DNA of 39,740 nucleotides from contig NZ_MSZZ01000071.1 of NCBI RefSeq assembly GCF_002093975.1, positions 1 through 39,740 of the forward strand. The letters are read 5' to 3'. The notes under the pieces are model-generated. The model was not told where the DNA came from, ran no database searches, and saw only the letters and a list, made by a program, of their open reading frames with translations. Origin of the DNA: Thermoactinospora rubra. Lineage in GTDB: Bacteria > Actinomycetota > Actinomycetes > Streptosporangiales > Streptosporangiaceae. Below are positions 1 through 8,247 of this stretch, piece after piece. Both the position numbers and the translations under genes were made by a program. The number at the start of each line of letters is the position of its first letter. Position 1 is the first letter of the stretch.

Positions 1-432
1 CAGCTCGCCGCCCTCGTGGATGGAGCCGGGCGTCTCGGGGGCCACGTGGCTGGGCACGCCGCCGGGGAAGGAGAACTGGCGGAACAGCCGCCGCATGCCC
101 ACCGCATCCTGGGAGATGTCCGGATATTTCTCGCTATAGGTGCCCTCCAGCCAGGCGTGCGCCACGGCCGCCGGGCCGCCGTGCCCGGGCCCGGCGATGT
201 AGATCATGTCCTGGTCGCGCTCGGCGATGACCCGGTTGAGGTGGGCGAAGCAGAAGGTCAGCCCCGGCGTGGTGCCCCAGTGGCCCAGCAGCCGCGGCTT
301 GATGTGCTCGGGCCGCAGCGGCTCGGCGAGCAGGGGATTGTCCAGCAGGTAGATCTGCCCGATGGAGAGGTAGTTGGCGGCGCGCCAGTAGGCGTCGATC
401 CTGTCCATGCCGTCCATACGTGTCGGTTCCAT
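1..432 (-). CDS. xfp: Phosphoketolase, N-terminal part (runs off the window)
   Basis: This is the first 144 codons of a phosphoketolase, the thiamine-diphosphate enzyme that cleaves xylulose-5-P or fructose-6-P with phosphate to acetyl-P. The frame is open to base 1, so the gene is cut by the window edge; the full enzyme is about 800 residues. Recognisable family segments are YWRAANYLSIGQIYLLDNPL near the start, then LGHWGTTPGLTF, the AGPGHGGPA cofactor-region motif, and FSFPGGVPSHVAPETPGSIHEGGELG at the cut end. The ATG at 432 is preceded by an AGGAGAGG ribosome-binding site. Two DevR/DosR-like palindromes lie just upstream (469-482 and 530-543), so hypoxia or stress control is likely. In actinomycetes this enzyme often sits with universal stress proteins, as here. 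The identity is firm; only the C-terminal three quarters are unseen. Confidence 0.93.
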   Translation of the reverse strand, partial: MEPTRMDGMDRIDAYWRAANYLSIGQIYLLDNPLLAEPLRPEHIKPRLLGHWGTTPGLTFCFAHLNRVIAERDQDMIYIAGPGHGGPAAVAHAWLEGTYSEKYPDISQDAVGMRRLFRQFSFPGGVPSHVAPETPGSIHEGGEL

Positions 433-464
433 GCTCGTCAGCCTCTCCTGGGCCTGGCCCATCG

Positions 465-486
465 GGTAGAGACCTTGGTCCCTACC
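465..486. promoter_or_regulatory. DevR/DosR-like palindrome 1
   Basis: A 22-bp inverted repeat with one mismatched pair. Its core at 469-482 reads GAGACCTTGGTCCC, which fits the GGGAC-N4-GTCCC layout of the DosR/DevR (OsdR) box. It ends 33 bp upstream of the phosphoketolase ATG. Its role as an operator is inferred from shape and neighbours. Confidence 0.6.
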
Positions 487-529
487 CCGCCAGGGCGAAG
501 ACCGTCCGTGCGGCGCCCTGTCCGAACGG

Positions 530-543
530 AGGACAAAGGTCCC
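530..543. promoter_or_regulatory. DevR/DosR-like palindrome 2
   Basis: AGGACAAAGGTCCC has the same GGAC-N4-GTCC architecture as the box at 469-482 and starts 61 bp from it. It lies between the divergent phosphoketolase and small coiled-coil genes and 87 bp before the latter's ATG, so the pair could serve both promoters. Confidence 0.5.
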
Positions 544-630
544 GAGCGGCAGAGTCCAACGACTGTGTCAGCCGATGTGCCCCGCGTCCAGACTGGGTTC
601 CACATGTTGCCCAGGACGGGGAGGCAGGAG

Positions 631-771
631 ATGTCCCGTCAGATCGCCATCGGTTACCAGGCGCCGTTCACCTCCGACCTGGAGGCGAGAGTGCGAGTGC
701 TGGAGGCCAGGCTCGCACACCTGACAGAGCTGGTCGAAGCCATGACCCGGGCTGTCGAGCAGAAGCCGTAG
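631..771 (+). CDS. Small coiled-coil protein of 46 residues
   Basis: A short frame beginning MSRQIAIGYQAPFTSDLEAR. The ATG at 631 directly follows a purine-rich GAGGCAGGAG stretch. The central part (EARVRVLEARLAHLTELVEAM) has heptad-spaced Leu/Val typical of a short coiled coil, so a dimer is likely. There are no cysteines and no membrane segment. It is transcribed away from the phosphoketolase gene, with two DevR/DosR-like boxes in the shared upstream region, and converges on the DUF6544-like gene. I do not recognise a named family. An in-frame extension further upstream is possible but lacks a comparable ribosome-binding site. The case for a real gene rests on the ribosome-binding site, the amphipathic pattern and the placement. 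Confidence 0.55.
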   Translation: MSRQIAIGYQAPFTSDLEARVRVLEARLAHLTELVEAMTRAVEQKP

Positions 772-804
772 CACGTCCTGTGCTCGGCACGCAGCGCTGC
801 GGAA

Positions 805-1533
805 TCAGCGGTAGATCGCCTGGTCGACGTGGAACCAGATGAACTCATCCCCCGACCAGGAACAGCGGGCCTCGACCGGGATCGTGAACCCGTCGTAGGT
901 GCCCTCTTCCGTGAAGGTCGCGCGGAAGTCCTCATCGTGCCCGTCGTGCCATCGCCGCAGGCTCACCGACTCCAGCACACCCTCCGGCCCGACCTCAAGG
1001 GTCACGTCATGCTCGGCCACCCGGGCGCCCACCTGCCGGTCGTCCACGGCCTTCCACACGATGGCCGGGTCCAGGGCGACCGCCGGAACCAGCACGAACT
1101 CGGCCGCCAGCCGCCCCGCCGCGCTCCTGGCCACATCGTCGTCCCGTGCCGACAGCACCGGCACCAGGTCCAGCACCCGCCAGCGCATCTCCCCCACACC
1201 CCGGCGGTAGCGGTCGAACCCGTGCACCGGCAGCGGCCCGAACCAGGCGCGGGCCGCCCACACATACCCCGCCGGGGGCGCGAGCACCTGGTGCGCGCGG
1301 AAGGAGCGCCACGCCGAGCCGATCCGGATCGCGCCGTGGCTGTCCAGCACGACGGCCCGCCGCAACGGCGTACCGGGGCGGATGGCGTGCCGGAGCCAGC
1401 GCCGCGCGGGCTCAGGCAGGTGACCGAGGTTGCCGGGATCGAACGGCGCCGGGTCGCGGGTCTGGACCTGGAGGTCATGCCAGTCGCTCCGGGCCTCCTC
1501 GGTGAGGTGCGCAGGCGGGATGACGACGCTCAT
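805..1533 (-). CDS. DUF6544-like protein
   Basis: A 242-residue soluble protein of unknown function. It shows the pattern I associate with DUF6544: a short helical start (LPEPARRWLRHAIRPGTPL), a beta-rich body with HGAIRIGSAWRSFRAHQVLA, then GYVWAARAWFGPLPVHGFDRY, GEMRWRVLDLVPVLSA and DVARSAAGRLAAEFVLVP, ending in FIWFHVDQAIYR. No catalytic residues can be assigned. Its ATG overlaps the stop of the universal stress protein gene (ATGA), making it the third gene of a coupled operon after the P-type ATPase and Usp. The position suggests a stress-related role. The family name is from recall of sequence style and is less certain than the gene itself. Confidence 0.78.
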   Translation of the reverse strand: MSVVIPPAHLTEEARSDWHDLQVQTRDPAPFDPGNLGHLPEPARRWLRHAIRPGTPLRRAVVLDSHGAIRIGSAWRSFRAHQVLAPPAGYVWAARAWFGPLPVHGFDRYRRGVGEMRWRVLDLVPVLSARDDDVARSAAGRLAAEFVLVPAVALDPAIVWKAVDDRQVGARVAEHDVTLEVGPEGVLESVSLRRWHDGHDEDFRATFTEEGTYDGFTIPVEARCSWSGDEFIWFHVDQAIYR

Positions 1534-2405
1534 GCCGCGCTTCCGATCGCGGCCGCCATGGGCCGTACCACCGCGACCGGGCAGCGCGAGCCGTGCAGCA
1601 CGCCGCGGCTGACCGATCCCAGCAGGGCCGAGCTCAGCGGTCCGCGCCCGCGGGAGCCGACCACGACCAGGTCGGCCGCGGCCGAGGCCCGGCAGATCGC
1701 CTCCACCGCGCCACCCGGCACGATCTGCTCGATCACCCGCACCCGCGGATGCCGGTCCCGCCAGCGCTGCAGCACCAGCACCGCGCGGTGCCGCGCCGCC
1801 TCGAACAGCTCATCGAAGATCGGATCGGCGCCGAGGACGAACGGCGAGATCGCCGGCGGCTGCCAGGCGTGCACCGCCCGCAGCCGCGCGCCGCGCCGGT
1901 CAGCCTCGGCGAACGCGAACCGCAACGCCGCCGCCGAACACTCGTCGAACCCCACCGCGATCTCGCCCCGCTCCCGGACCGGCAGGTCGTGGACGACCAC
2001 CACCGGGCATGGGGCATGCCCGGCCAGCGCCGCGCTCACCGAGCCGATCCGCCCCCGGGAGAACCGCCCATAACCCCTGCTCCCGAGCACCAGCGCCACC
2101 GCGTCCTCAGCTTCGGCGCGCAGCACCTCGGCGACGACGCCCTTGCGGAGCACGGTGTCCACGGGCAGGAATGGCTGCCGCCTGCGGGCCAGTGCCTCGG
2201 CCTCGCGCAGCACCGAGGCACTGTAGTCCTCCAGCGACTCGTAGACGGCGACCGCCTGGCGCAGCGGGATGTCGTAGGCGTAGACGCCGGCCACGTGCAC
2301 GATCCGCAGCGCCAGATCCCTGCGCACCGCCTCGTCGGCCGCCCACCGCACCGCGTTACTCGCGGCGGGCGAGCCGTCCACGCCGACGGTGATGTGTCCG
2401 TTCAT
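1530..2405 (-). CDS. Tandem universal stress protein (two UspA domains)
   Basis: A 291-residue protein with two Usp domains. Domain 1 opens with ITVGVDGSPAASNAVRWAADEA and carries the ATP-binding loop GSRGYGRFSRGRIGS. Domain 2 starts at IAVGFDECSAAALRFAFAEA and carries GSRGRGPLSSALLGS. Both loops keep the G-x2-G-x9-G(S/T) pattern of ATP-binding Usps. This is the architecture of the actinobacterial dormancy Usps, such as those in the mycobacterial DosR regulon. The gene overlaps its upstream neighbour, the P-type ATPase, by ATGA and its downstream neighbour by ATGA, so all three should be co-expressed. The ATG follows GGGAGCG. It probably senses or buffers ATP under energy stress; the exact partner is unknown. 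Confidence 0.95.
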   Translation of the reverse strand: MNGHITVGVDGSPAASNAVRWAADEAVRRDLALRIVHVAGVYAYDIPLRQAVAVYESLEDYSASVLREAEALARRRQPFLPVDTVLRKGVVAEVLRAEAEDAVALVLGSRGYGRFSRGRIGSVSAALAGHAPCPVVVVHDLPVRERGEIAVGFDECSAAALRFAFAEADRRGARLRAVHAWQPPAISPFVLGADPIFDELFEAARHRAVLVLQRWRDRHPRVRVIEQIVPGGAVEAICRASAAADLVVVGSRGRGPLSSALLGSVSRGVLHGSRCPVAVVRPMAAAIGSAA

Positions 2406-4921
2406 CCTCGCGCTCCCTTCCCCTCCATGGAATCCCGGGAGGCGGCATGATCACCGCGGTCGAACGGCCCCGATGCACGGGACCAACGGCCCAACACGTC
2501 ACACAGCGGCGGCGTGACCAGCACGGCGGCCCCTGCCATGGCCCAGCCCAGCGGCGGGAGCGGTGCCAACGCCAGCAGCACCCCCAGCGGCGGCACCAGC
2601 GTCATCACGGCCTGCAGCGCCGCCGTTGCGAGCACCGCGATCATGACCGCCCGCCCGTGCCACCAGCCGTGCTCGAAGGTCCAGCGCCGGGCGCGGGCCA
2701 CGTAGGCAAGGGTGAGCCGGGCGAACACCAGCGTCAGCACCGCCTGGGTGCGCACCTGCTCCTCACTCCAGCTCAGCCGCCGGGCGACCTCCACGGCGGC
2801 GAACACCAGCGCGCCGACGATGAGCGCGCGGACCGCGATCACGCCCAGGACCCGGCCCGACAGCAGCCCGTCCCGGCGCGGTGCGCCGCTCAGCGGGTCC
2901 CCGGCGGGCCGGTCCACGCCCAGCGCGATGGCCGGGATGCCGTCCAGCACCAGGTTGATCCACAGCAGCTGCACCGGCAGCAGCGGGATGACCAGGTCCG
3001 GCCAGGCGAACAGGCCCACCAGCACCAGGAAGATCTCCGCCAGGTTACCGGTCAGCAGGTAGCCGATCATGGAGGCGACGTTGTGGTGCAACCTGCGTCC
3101 CTCCCGCACGCCGGTGACGATGGTGCCCAGCTCGCCGTTGGTGACCACCACAGCGGCCGCCTCGCGCGCCACGTCGGTGCCCTCGTCCCCGGCCATGGCC
3201 ACCCCGACGTCGGCCTGCCGCAGCGCGGGAGCGTCGTTGACGCCGTCGCCGGTCATCGCGACCACCTCACCGGCCTCGCGCAGCGAGCGGACCAGCTCCA
3301 GCTTGGTGGCCGGGTCGACGCGGGCCAGCACGCCGGCCTGCCGCAGCCGCTCGCCGCGGTCCGGCCCGTCCAGCCCGTCCAGCCCGTCCAGCCCGTCGCC
3401 GGTGACCACCGGATCGGGGTGGATGCCCACGTCCTCAGCGACCGCGCGGGCGGTGTCGGCGTGGTCGCCGGTCACCATGATCACGCGGATGCCGGCGCGG
3501 CGGCAGGCGGCTACCGCCTTGCGCGCCGAGGGCCGGATCTCGTCGCTCAACCCCACCAGGCCGACCGGCTGGAGTCCGTCGGCGTCCAGGTCGTCGGTGG
3601 GCTTCTCGGCGACCGCCAGCACGCGCAGCCCGCTTCCGGCCAGCTCCGGTACGGCCCGCGCCAGCCGCAGCGTCTCCTCGGTCTGGACGCAGCGGGCCAG
3701 CACCACCTCCGGCGCGCCCTTGACCGTCAGCAGAGGCCCTGCCTCGGTCTGGGTGACGACGGCCATGGAGCGGGTCTCGGGGTCGAACGGCCGCGTGGCC
3801 AGCCGCGGCTCGCCGAGCCGTACGCCACGGCCTTCCGCGGCGGCGCGCAGGGCCACATCGACCGCGTCGCCGAGCCCGTCACGAGAGTCGTTGCAGCGCA
3901 GCACGGCCCGCCACAGGCCGGCCCCGTCCCCCGCGCCACCGGTCGCCCGGTGGTCGGTCACCGCCAGCCGCCCGGTGGTCAGCGTGCCGGTCTTATCGGA
4001 GGCGATGACCGTGGTCGCCCCCAACGCCTGAATGGCCGACAACCGGCGGACGATCACCCCGAGCTTGGCCATCCGCTGCGACCCCAGCGCCAGCGCGGTG
4101 GTCACCGCCGCCGCCATGCTCTCCGGGACGGCGGCGATCGCCAGCGCCACACCGGCCAGCGCCAGGTCCAGCAGCCCGATGCCGCCCCGCGTCAGGCCCA
4201 GCACCACCATGACCACGCCGGCGACGACGGCGAGGATGCCGATGCGCCGCGACACCTGGGCCAGCTCCACCTCCAGCGGGCCCTTCACCCGGCCGCCCAG
4301 CGAGGCGGCGATGCGGCCGATCTGGGTAGCCGCGCCGGTCCGCTCCACCAGCGCCACGCCGGAGCCGCGGACCACCAGCGTCCCGGCGAACAGTTGCCCG
4401 TCGCGGTCGCCCAGCGGCCCTTCCGCCTGCCCGTCCGGGCTCTTGCCCGCCGACCGCGACTCGCCGGTCAGCATCGCCTCGTCGGTGGCGAGCGAGTCGG
4501 CCTCCAGCACGCGGGCGTCGGCGGGCACCCGGTCCCCGGCGGCCACCTCGATGACATCCCCGGGCACCACCTCGGCGGCCGGAATCCGCCGGACCATGCC
4601 GTCGCGGCGGACCTTGGCCATCGGTGCGGTCAGGCTGCGCAGCGCCCGCACCGCCTGCTCGGCCTTGACCTCCTGGCTCACCCCGATGACCACGTTGACC
4701 AGCAGGATGGCCAGAATCGCGGCACCTTCGGGGATCTCGTGCAGCACGCCGAGGGTGACGCCGGCGGCGACCAGCAGCAGGATCGACAAGGGGTCGGCCA
4801 GGTGCCGCGCCACCCTGGCGGGCAGAGAGGGCGGCTTGGGCTGGGGCAGCTCGTTACGTCCGTGCTCGGCCAGCAGCCGCTCGGCCTCCCGCTCGCTCAG
4901 GCCATGGGTGATGACGTCCAT
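2402..4921 (-). CDS. P-type cation-transporting ATPase (P2/CtpF-like)
   Basis: An 839-residue membrane pump. In order it has a cation-ATPase N-terminal region (GLSEREAERLLAEHGRNELP), two membrane helices at about 43-80, the actuator motif TGES (152-155), a membrane pair ending in AVPESM (264-269), the phosphorylation site DKTGT (309-313), the P-domain TGDGVNDAPAL motif, and four or more C-terminal membrane helices. The layout is that of Ca2+/Mg2+-type P2 pumps, including mycobacterial CtpF, which belongs to the DosR regulon. The M4 motif is PESM rather than the common PEGL, so ion specificity is uncertain. A Leu-Asp-Gly repeat interrupts the P domain near residue 515. It is first in an operon with the Usp and DUF6544-like genes; the ATG follows GTGGAGCC. 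Confidence 0.95.
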   Translation of the reverse strand: MDVITHGLSEREAERLLAEHGRNELPQPKPPSLPARVARHLADPLSILLLVAAGVTLGVLHEIPEGAAILAILLVNVVIGVSQEVKAEQAVRALRSLTAPMAKVRRDGMVRRIPAAEVVPGDVIEVAAGDRVPADARVLEADSLATDEAMLTGESRSAGKSPDGQAEGPLGDRDGQLFAGTLVVRGSGVALVERTGAATQIGRIAASLGGRVKGPLEVELAQVSRRIGILAVVAGVVMVVLGLTRGGIGLLDLALAGVALAIAAVPESMAAAVTTALALGSQRMAKLGVIVRRLSAIQALGATTVIASDKTGTLTTGRLAVTDHRATGGAGDGAGLWRAVLRCNDSRDGLGDAVDVALRAAAEGRGVRLGEPRLATRPFDPETRSMAVVTQTEAGPLLTVKGAPEVVLARCVQTEETLRLARAVPELAGSGLRVLAVAEKPTDDLDADGLQPVGLVGLSDEIRPSARKAVAACRRAGIRVIMVTGDHADTARAVAEDVGIHPDPVVTGDGLDGLDGLDGPDRGERLRQAGVLARVDPATKLELVRSLREAGEVVAMTGDGVNDAPALRQADVGVAMAGDEGTDVAREAAAVVVTNGELGTIVTGVREGRRLHHNVASMIGYLLTGNLAEIFLVLVGLFAWPDLVIPLLPVQLLWINLVLDGIPAIALGVDRPAGDPLSGAPRRDGLLSGRVLGVIAVRALIVGALVFAAVEVARRLSWSEEQVRTQAVLTLVFARLTLAYVARARRWTFEHGWWHGRAVMIAVLATAALQAVMTLVPPLGVLLALAPLPPLGWAMAGAAVLVTPPLCDVLGRWSRASGPFDRGDHAASRDSMEGKGARG
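3365..3397. repeat. 9-bp tandem repeat inside the P-type ATPase gene
   Basis: Three full copies of CCCGTCCAG followed by a partial fourth (CCCGTC). On the coding strand they encode repeated Leu-Asp-Gly in a loop of the cytoplasmic P domain. Copy-number slippage would stay in frame. Confidence 0.9.
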
Positions 4922-5224
4922 GGCTCCACTAGATCATCGCCGGGTCATCGCCTTCTGGGGCCGAAGGGCCCTTCCTCGAAGGACCTTCGTCGCCCGCAGG
5001 GTCGACCTGAACCCGCTCACGGCCCACCGCGCTGGCGCGCATGAAAGCGCTGAGCCGGGTGCATTGTGGCCTTCAGGCGTCCGACCGGACATTTTGTCGC
5101 TGTCGACCGGCGTGAACCGGTCGCCCGGCACCACGATGTCAGCGGCGGATCGAACCAGGCCGTGCACACGGTTGCCCCGGAGGAGCGCGACGTGGAAGCC
5201 CAAGAGCTCACCCGGCTCGCCGGA
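4922..5224. promoter_or_regulatory. Upstream region of the ATPase operon, with weak DevR-like half-sites
   Basis: About 300 bases without a convincing gene, between the ATPase start and the pPIWI-RE stop. Two imperfect palindromes resemble the DevR/DosR layout: GGGCCGAAGGGCCC at 4958-4971 (5-bp arms, 4-bp spacer, but CC/GG in place of AC/GT) and AGGACCTTCGTCGC at 4980-4993 (one arm imperfect). They lie 37-72 bp before the ATPase ATG. The remainder shows no promoter hexamer I trust. Open frames on either strand here lack ribosome-binding sites and look like chance frames. Confidence 0.4.
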
Positions 5225-8200
5225 TCATGTGGAGGAGTCCGCCTCAGCGCAACCAGGGCCAGGCAGCGGCTCCTGGTCGTCGTCCGGGTCAGGTTCACTC
5301 TCCAAACCCGCCGCCGTCGCGGCATCCGGGTCCGCGTCCGCGGTCTCGTCGGTCTCCGCTGAAGGGGGGTCATTCGTATCTACCGAACTCTCATCGTTCT
5401 CGTCCGCGAGAGTAGGCAGAACGTACTCTTGCGCGAGGCCGGCCAGGTGCAGCGGCAAGGGCAGGCTGAGCGCCTCAGGGTAATCGGGCGGTTGGCGAAG
5501 CTGGTGTACGGCAAGCGCGAGGGACTCCGGATCGTCCCCTGTCCCGCCCGTCTGATGGCATCCCAGGATCGCGATCTCGACGAGACCCGGGTTCCACCCG
5601 GGCTTGTCGGTGTCGATGGTGAGTTCGCCCTTGCGGTTGCCGGCGCGCAACGGGCGAGGTGCAAGTTTGTCGGCCTCGACGGCAGAGCTCTTGAACTGCG
5701 CCGGTTTGGGAGTCGTGCTCCAGAAGACACGACCGGAACCACCTTCCTGGGACACCCACAGGTGGGATGGCAAGCCATTCGGTCCATCCCCTGGGTGGAT
5801 GCCCCACCACTGGGCGGTTTCGCGGCCCTGCGCCGTCCGCACCCGCACGAGCCTGAGATCCGGATCCAGGCGGCGTGGCAGCGCGTGCCCATCCCGGATG
5901 CGGTCGGGCTCGATGTGGCCATCCTGCAGCCAGGTCCAGTGCGATCGGGCGTTCTGGGCGTGCGCGAGCAGCATCGTGGGGGTGCCGCGCAGGGTGGGGC
6001 GGATCTTCTGCAGCCATTCCTCAGTTTCGCGGCGCTGCTCTTCCCGGCTGCGGCGCCAGCTTCCTCGCCCGCCGGCGGACGGGGACTCAGGGGCCGGTCT
6101 GGTGACTTCCGCGAGGCGGGTCAGCCTCAGAAGCAGTGACGGGTACGGTATCCACGCGCCCGCTCCCTGGTCGGCTTCCGGGTCCCAGCCCTCGACCCGT
6201 GCAAGGCCGCTGCCGGGGTGCTGTGGGGTGACCTTGACGGCGACGGGAACATAGGTTGCCCATCGGTTCCGCGTGGTCCGGTTCTTCCTGACCAGCCATA
6301 TCGCCACGTAGCGGAGCCCTTCCGGCAGGTGGTCGCTCAGCCCGGGTTCGGGGTGCACTCGCGCGCCGAGCTGGCGCAGACCGTCGTCCCAGGCCATCAA
6401 CGCTCGGTGAGCCAGGTTCTTGAGCGAGTTGTACCGTCCCACCTTCTTGGGGACGGCCAGGAACTGGGTAACCAGGCCGGCTTCGGCGAAGCCGAGCCTG
6501 AGCGCGAACTTCGGATCGTGGTCGGCGGTTTGGAAGTCCGCACGCCGGTCCAGCTCCACCAAGGCCAGCCCCGGCGCTTGGTCTGCGACGTCGGCGGCCA
6601 GCCAGGAGGCCGCGGCGACTCGGCGCGCACGTACGGCATCCGTGATGGCGGCAGAGGTGTGTCTGACGCCCTCAGGAAGGGGTAGCCCCCCGGCAAGACC
6701 ACCGGCCAGCTTGATGCAGCGCACCCGCACGGTGAGCTCGGCCGCCTGCCACTCCAGGACGACTGGAGCGCCGGGCCGGGCGTGCTCGTAGTCTGCCTCG
6801 GTGAACTCGCCGCCGTCACCCTTGAGACCGAGATGCCCGACGAGCGCGGCCACGGCCGCTCTGCGCAACTCCGCGGTCTGCCAGAGCAGCCGCACCTCCA
6901 GGACCGGCAGGCTCTCCAGATCGGGAGCGGGGCGCAAGCAGGAGACGGCGAACGCGACGCCGGCGCGGCGTTCCGCAGCCCGGCGGGCCTCTTCCTGCTC
7001 CTTGTCCTCCTTCTTCACCGTGGAGGGCGGAGCATTGAACGGCCGCGAATCGGCTCGCCGGCTGCGAACCAGAGGAGCCGCGCAGCGCATGCTGTCCGGC
7101 AGTGCCTGTGCGGCCCATTCTGCGAGCTCGGAACGCTGATGGGACATGAGGCCCGCCTTGACCTCGTGTGCCCCCATGGCGGTGCTGTAGACGATGCCCG
7201 CACGTAGCTCGCCCGCCACCCAGCTGGCCGGCGCCGAAAGGACCTCATCCGCGTCCGGGAACGGCTCGGACAGGGAGATGCCCTGAAGCATCTGGGCGGG
7301 TCCGCCTCGTACCCAGTCTGATGTCCACTCCTCTCTCTCCTTGTCCCATCGGCGTTCCAGGCGTGCGATCGCATACCGTTCGCTGTGCGGCGTGCCCGCC
7401 AGAAACGGCACTCGCGGCCGCAGCAGAACGCTTGTCCTGCGGCGATACGGCAGGTGAACCCTGCCGGTCCTCGCGTTGACTCGTGTCGCCCAGCGTCGAA
7501 TGCCGGAGTGCAGATGGAAGCGGGGCAACGGGTCGAACGGAACGGTGTGCAGGGTGATGTTGAGAACCACCGAGTACCACCAGGTTTCGTCGCCCGCTTC
7601 GAAGGGGAGCGGCTGAGAGACCAGTTCCGCTCCCCTGTCACGTGGACCGCGCGAGACGGCGCGGAACTTGAGCACACCGGCGTCGTGCTTGTACGGGCCG
7701 AGCGCGAGGATGCGCCTGGCCAGCCAGTCGGTGCTGAGCGTGAACTGGTGCGGGAGCGGCGCGGCCGTACCACCGGACGTTGGGGGGCAACTGATCAGCT
7801 CCGCCTCAACCGGTTCCCAAGCGGGTGGGTTGGCGGCGATCTGTGCCCGGACTTCATGGAGCAGCGCCCGATATTCGGGCTCGGGGCGCAGATCGCCCAG
7901 CCATCTGTTCACCAGTGCGCCGAATACGGCCTGGGGCAGCGGATCGGGGACGTCCGCTGAGACGTAGAGCCAGTAAGCACGCCCGTCGTCGGCCCGGTGG
8001 AAGGGACGTGGCATGACCAGGATGTCGGGCGCGAAGGCCTGGAGAACCTGCTCGAAGCGATGGGTGGGCACGGTGCGGTACCGTTCGGCGTCCGCAGGCC
8101 GGTCCGCGTTGCAGAGGTCCAGGACGGCATCGCGCCAGTCCTCGGGAAAGGGCATCGCTCTGTAGCGGGCGACGTGGGAGACGTCCCTGCCGAGGGGAAG

Positions 8201-8239
8201 CCAGGACGCCGTGCGGATCCTCTCGTAGTTGACGGCCAT
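5225..8239 (-). CDS. pPIWI-RE protein (prokaryotic Argonaute-like, RNase H/PIWI fold)
   Basis: A 1004-residue protein that I assign to the pPIWI-RE family, the PIWI-type proteins found in three-gene islands with a DinG helicase and a restriction-endonuclease-fold protein. The N-terminal module (about 1-430) begins with a segment seen in the family (IRTASWLPL, then LPHQFTLSTDWLARRILALGPYKHD). A MID-like region follows at about 430-550. The RNase H-like region starts at LALVELD (558-564) and includes DPKFALRLGFAEAGLVTQFL (575-594), a family hallmark. It ends with NPGLVEIAILGC (883-894) and PEALSLPLPLHLAGLAQEYVLP (921-942). The family is named for conserved Arg and Glu; E562, R581, E888 and R915 are candidates, but I cannot fix them without an alignment. 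The last 60 residues are a highly acidic tail. It is last in the operon, 8 bp after the helicase, with its ribosome-binding site (GAGGAG) overlapping the helicase end. The predicted role is guide- or hybrid-dependent recognition of invader nucleic acid. Confidence 0.88.
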   Translation of the reverse strand: MAVNYERIRTASWLPLGRDVSHVARYRAMPFPEDWRDAVLDLCNADRPADAERYRTVPTHRFEQVLQAFAPDILVMPRPFHRADDGRAYWLYVSADVPDPLPQAVFGALVNRWLGDLRPEPEYRALLHEVRAQIAANPPAWEPVEAELISCPPTSGGTAAPLPHQFTLSTDWLARRILALGPYKHDAGVLKFRAVSRGPRDRGAELVSQPLPFEAGDETWWYSVVLNITLHTVPFDPLPRFHLHSGIRRWATRVNARTGRVHLPYRRRTSVLLRPRVPFLAGTPHSERYAIARLERRWDKEREEWTSDWVRGGPAQMLQGISLSEPFPDADEVLSAPASWVAGELRAGIVYSTAMGAHEVKAGLMSHQRSELAEWAAQALPDSMRCAAPLVRSRRADSRPFNAPPSTVKKEDKEQEEARRAAERRAGVAFAVSCLRPAPDLESLPVLEVRLLWQTAELRRAAVAALVGHLGLKGDGGEFTEADYEHARPGAPVVLEWQAAELTVRVRCIKLAGGLAGGLPLPEGVRHTSAAITDAVRARRVAAASWLAADVADQAPGLALVELDRRADFQTADHDPKFALRLGFAEAGLVTQFLAVPKKVGRYNSLKNLAHRALMAWDDGLRQLGARVHPEPGLSDHLPEGLRYVAIWLVRKNRTTRNRWATYVPVAVKVTPQHPGSGLARVEGWDPEADQGAGAWIPYPSLLLRLTRLAEVTRPAPESPSAGGRGSWRRSREEQRRETEEWLQKIRPTLRGTPTMLLAHAQNARSHWTWLQDGHIEPDRIRDGHALPRRLDPDLRLVRVRTAQGRETAQWWGIHPGDGPNGLPSHLWVSQEGGSGRVFWSTTPKPAQFKSSAVEADKLAPRPLRAGNRKGELTIDTDKPGWNPGLVEIAILGCHQTGGTGDDPESLALAVHQLRQPPDYPEALSLPLPLHLAGLAQEYVLPTLADENDESSVDTNDPPSAETDETADADPDAATAAGLESEPDPDDDQEPLPGPGCAEADSST

Positions 8240-8247
8240 GATGCTCC

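Noticed and set aside
2447..5044. Very long top-strand open frame opposite the P-type ATPase (and similar ones opposite the pPIWI-RE genes)
   Set aside because: The product is His/Gln/Arg/Pro-rich low-complexity sequence, typical of the antisense of GC-rich genes; the opposite strand has clear P-type ATPase motifs.
4934..5203. Bottom-strand open frame of 89 codons between the ATPase and pPIWI-RE genes
   Set aside because: No ribosome-binding site or domain, and it covers the region expected to hold the ATPase promoter.
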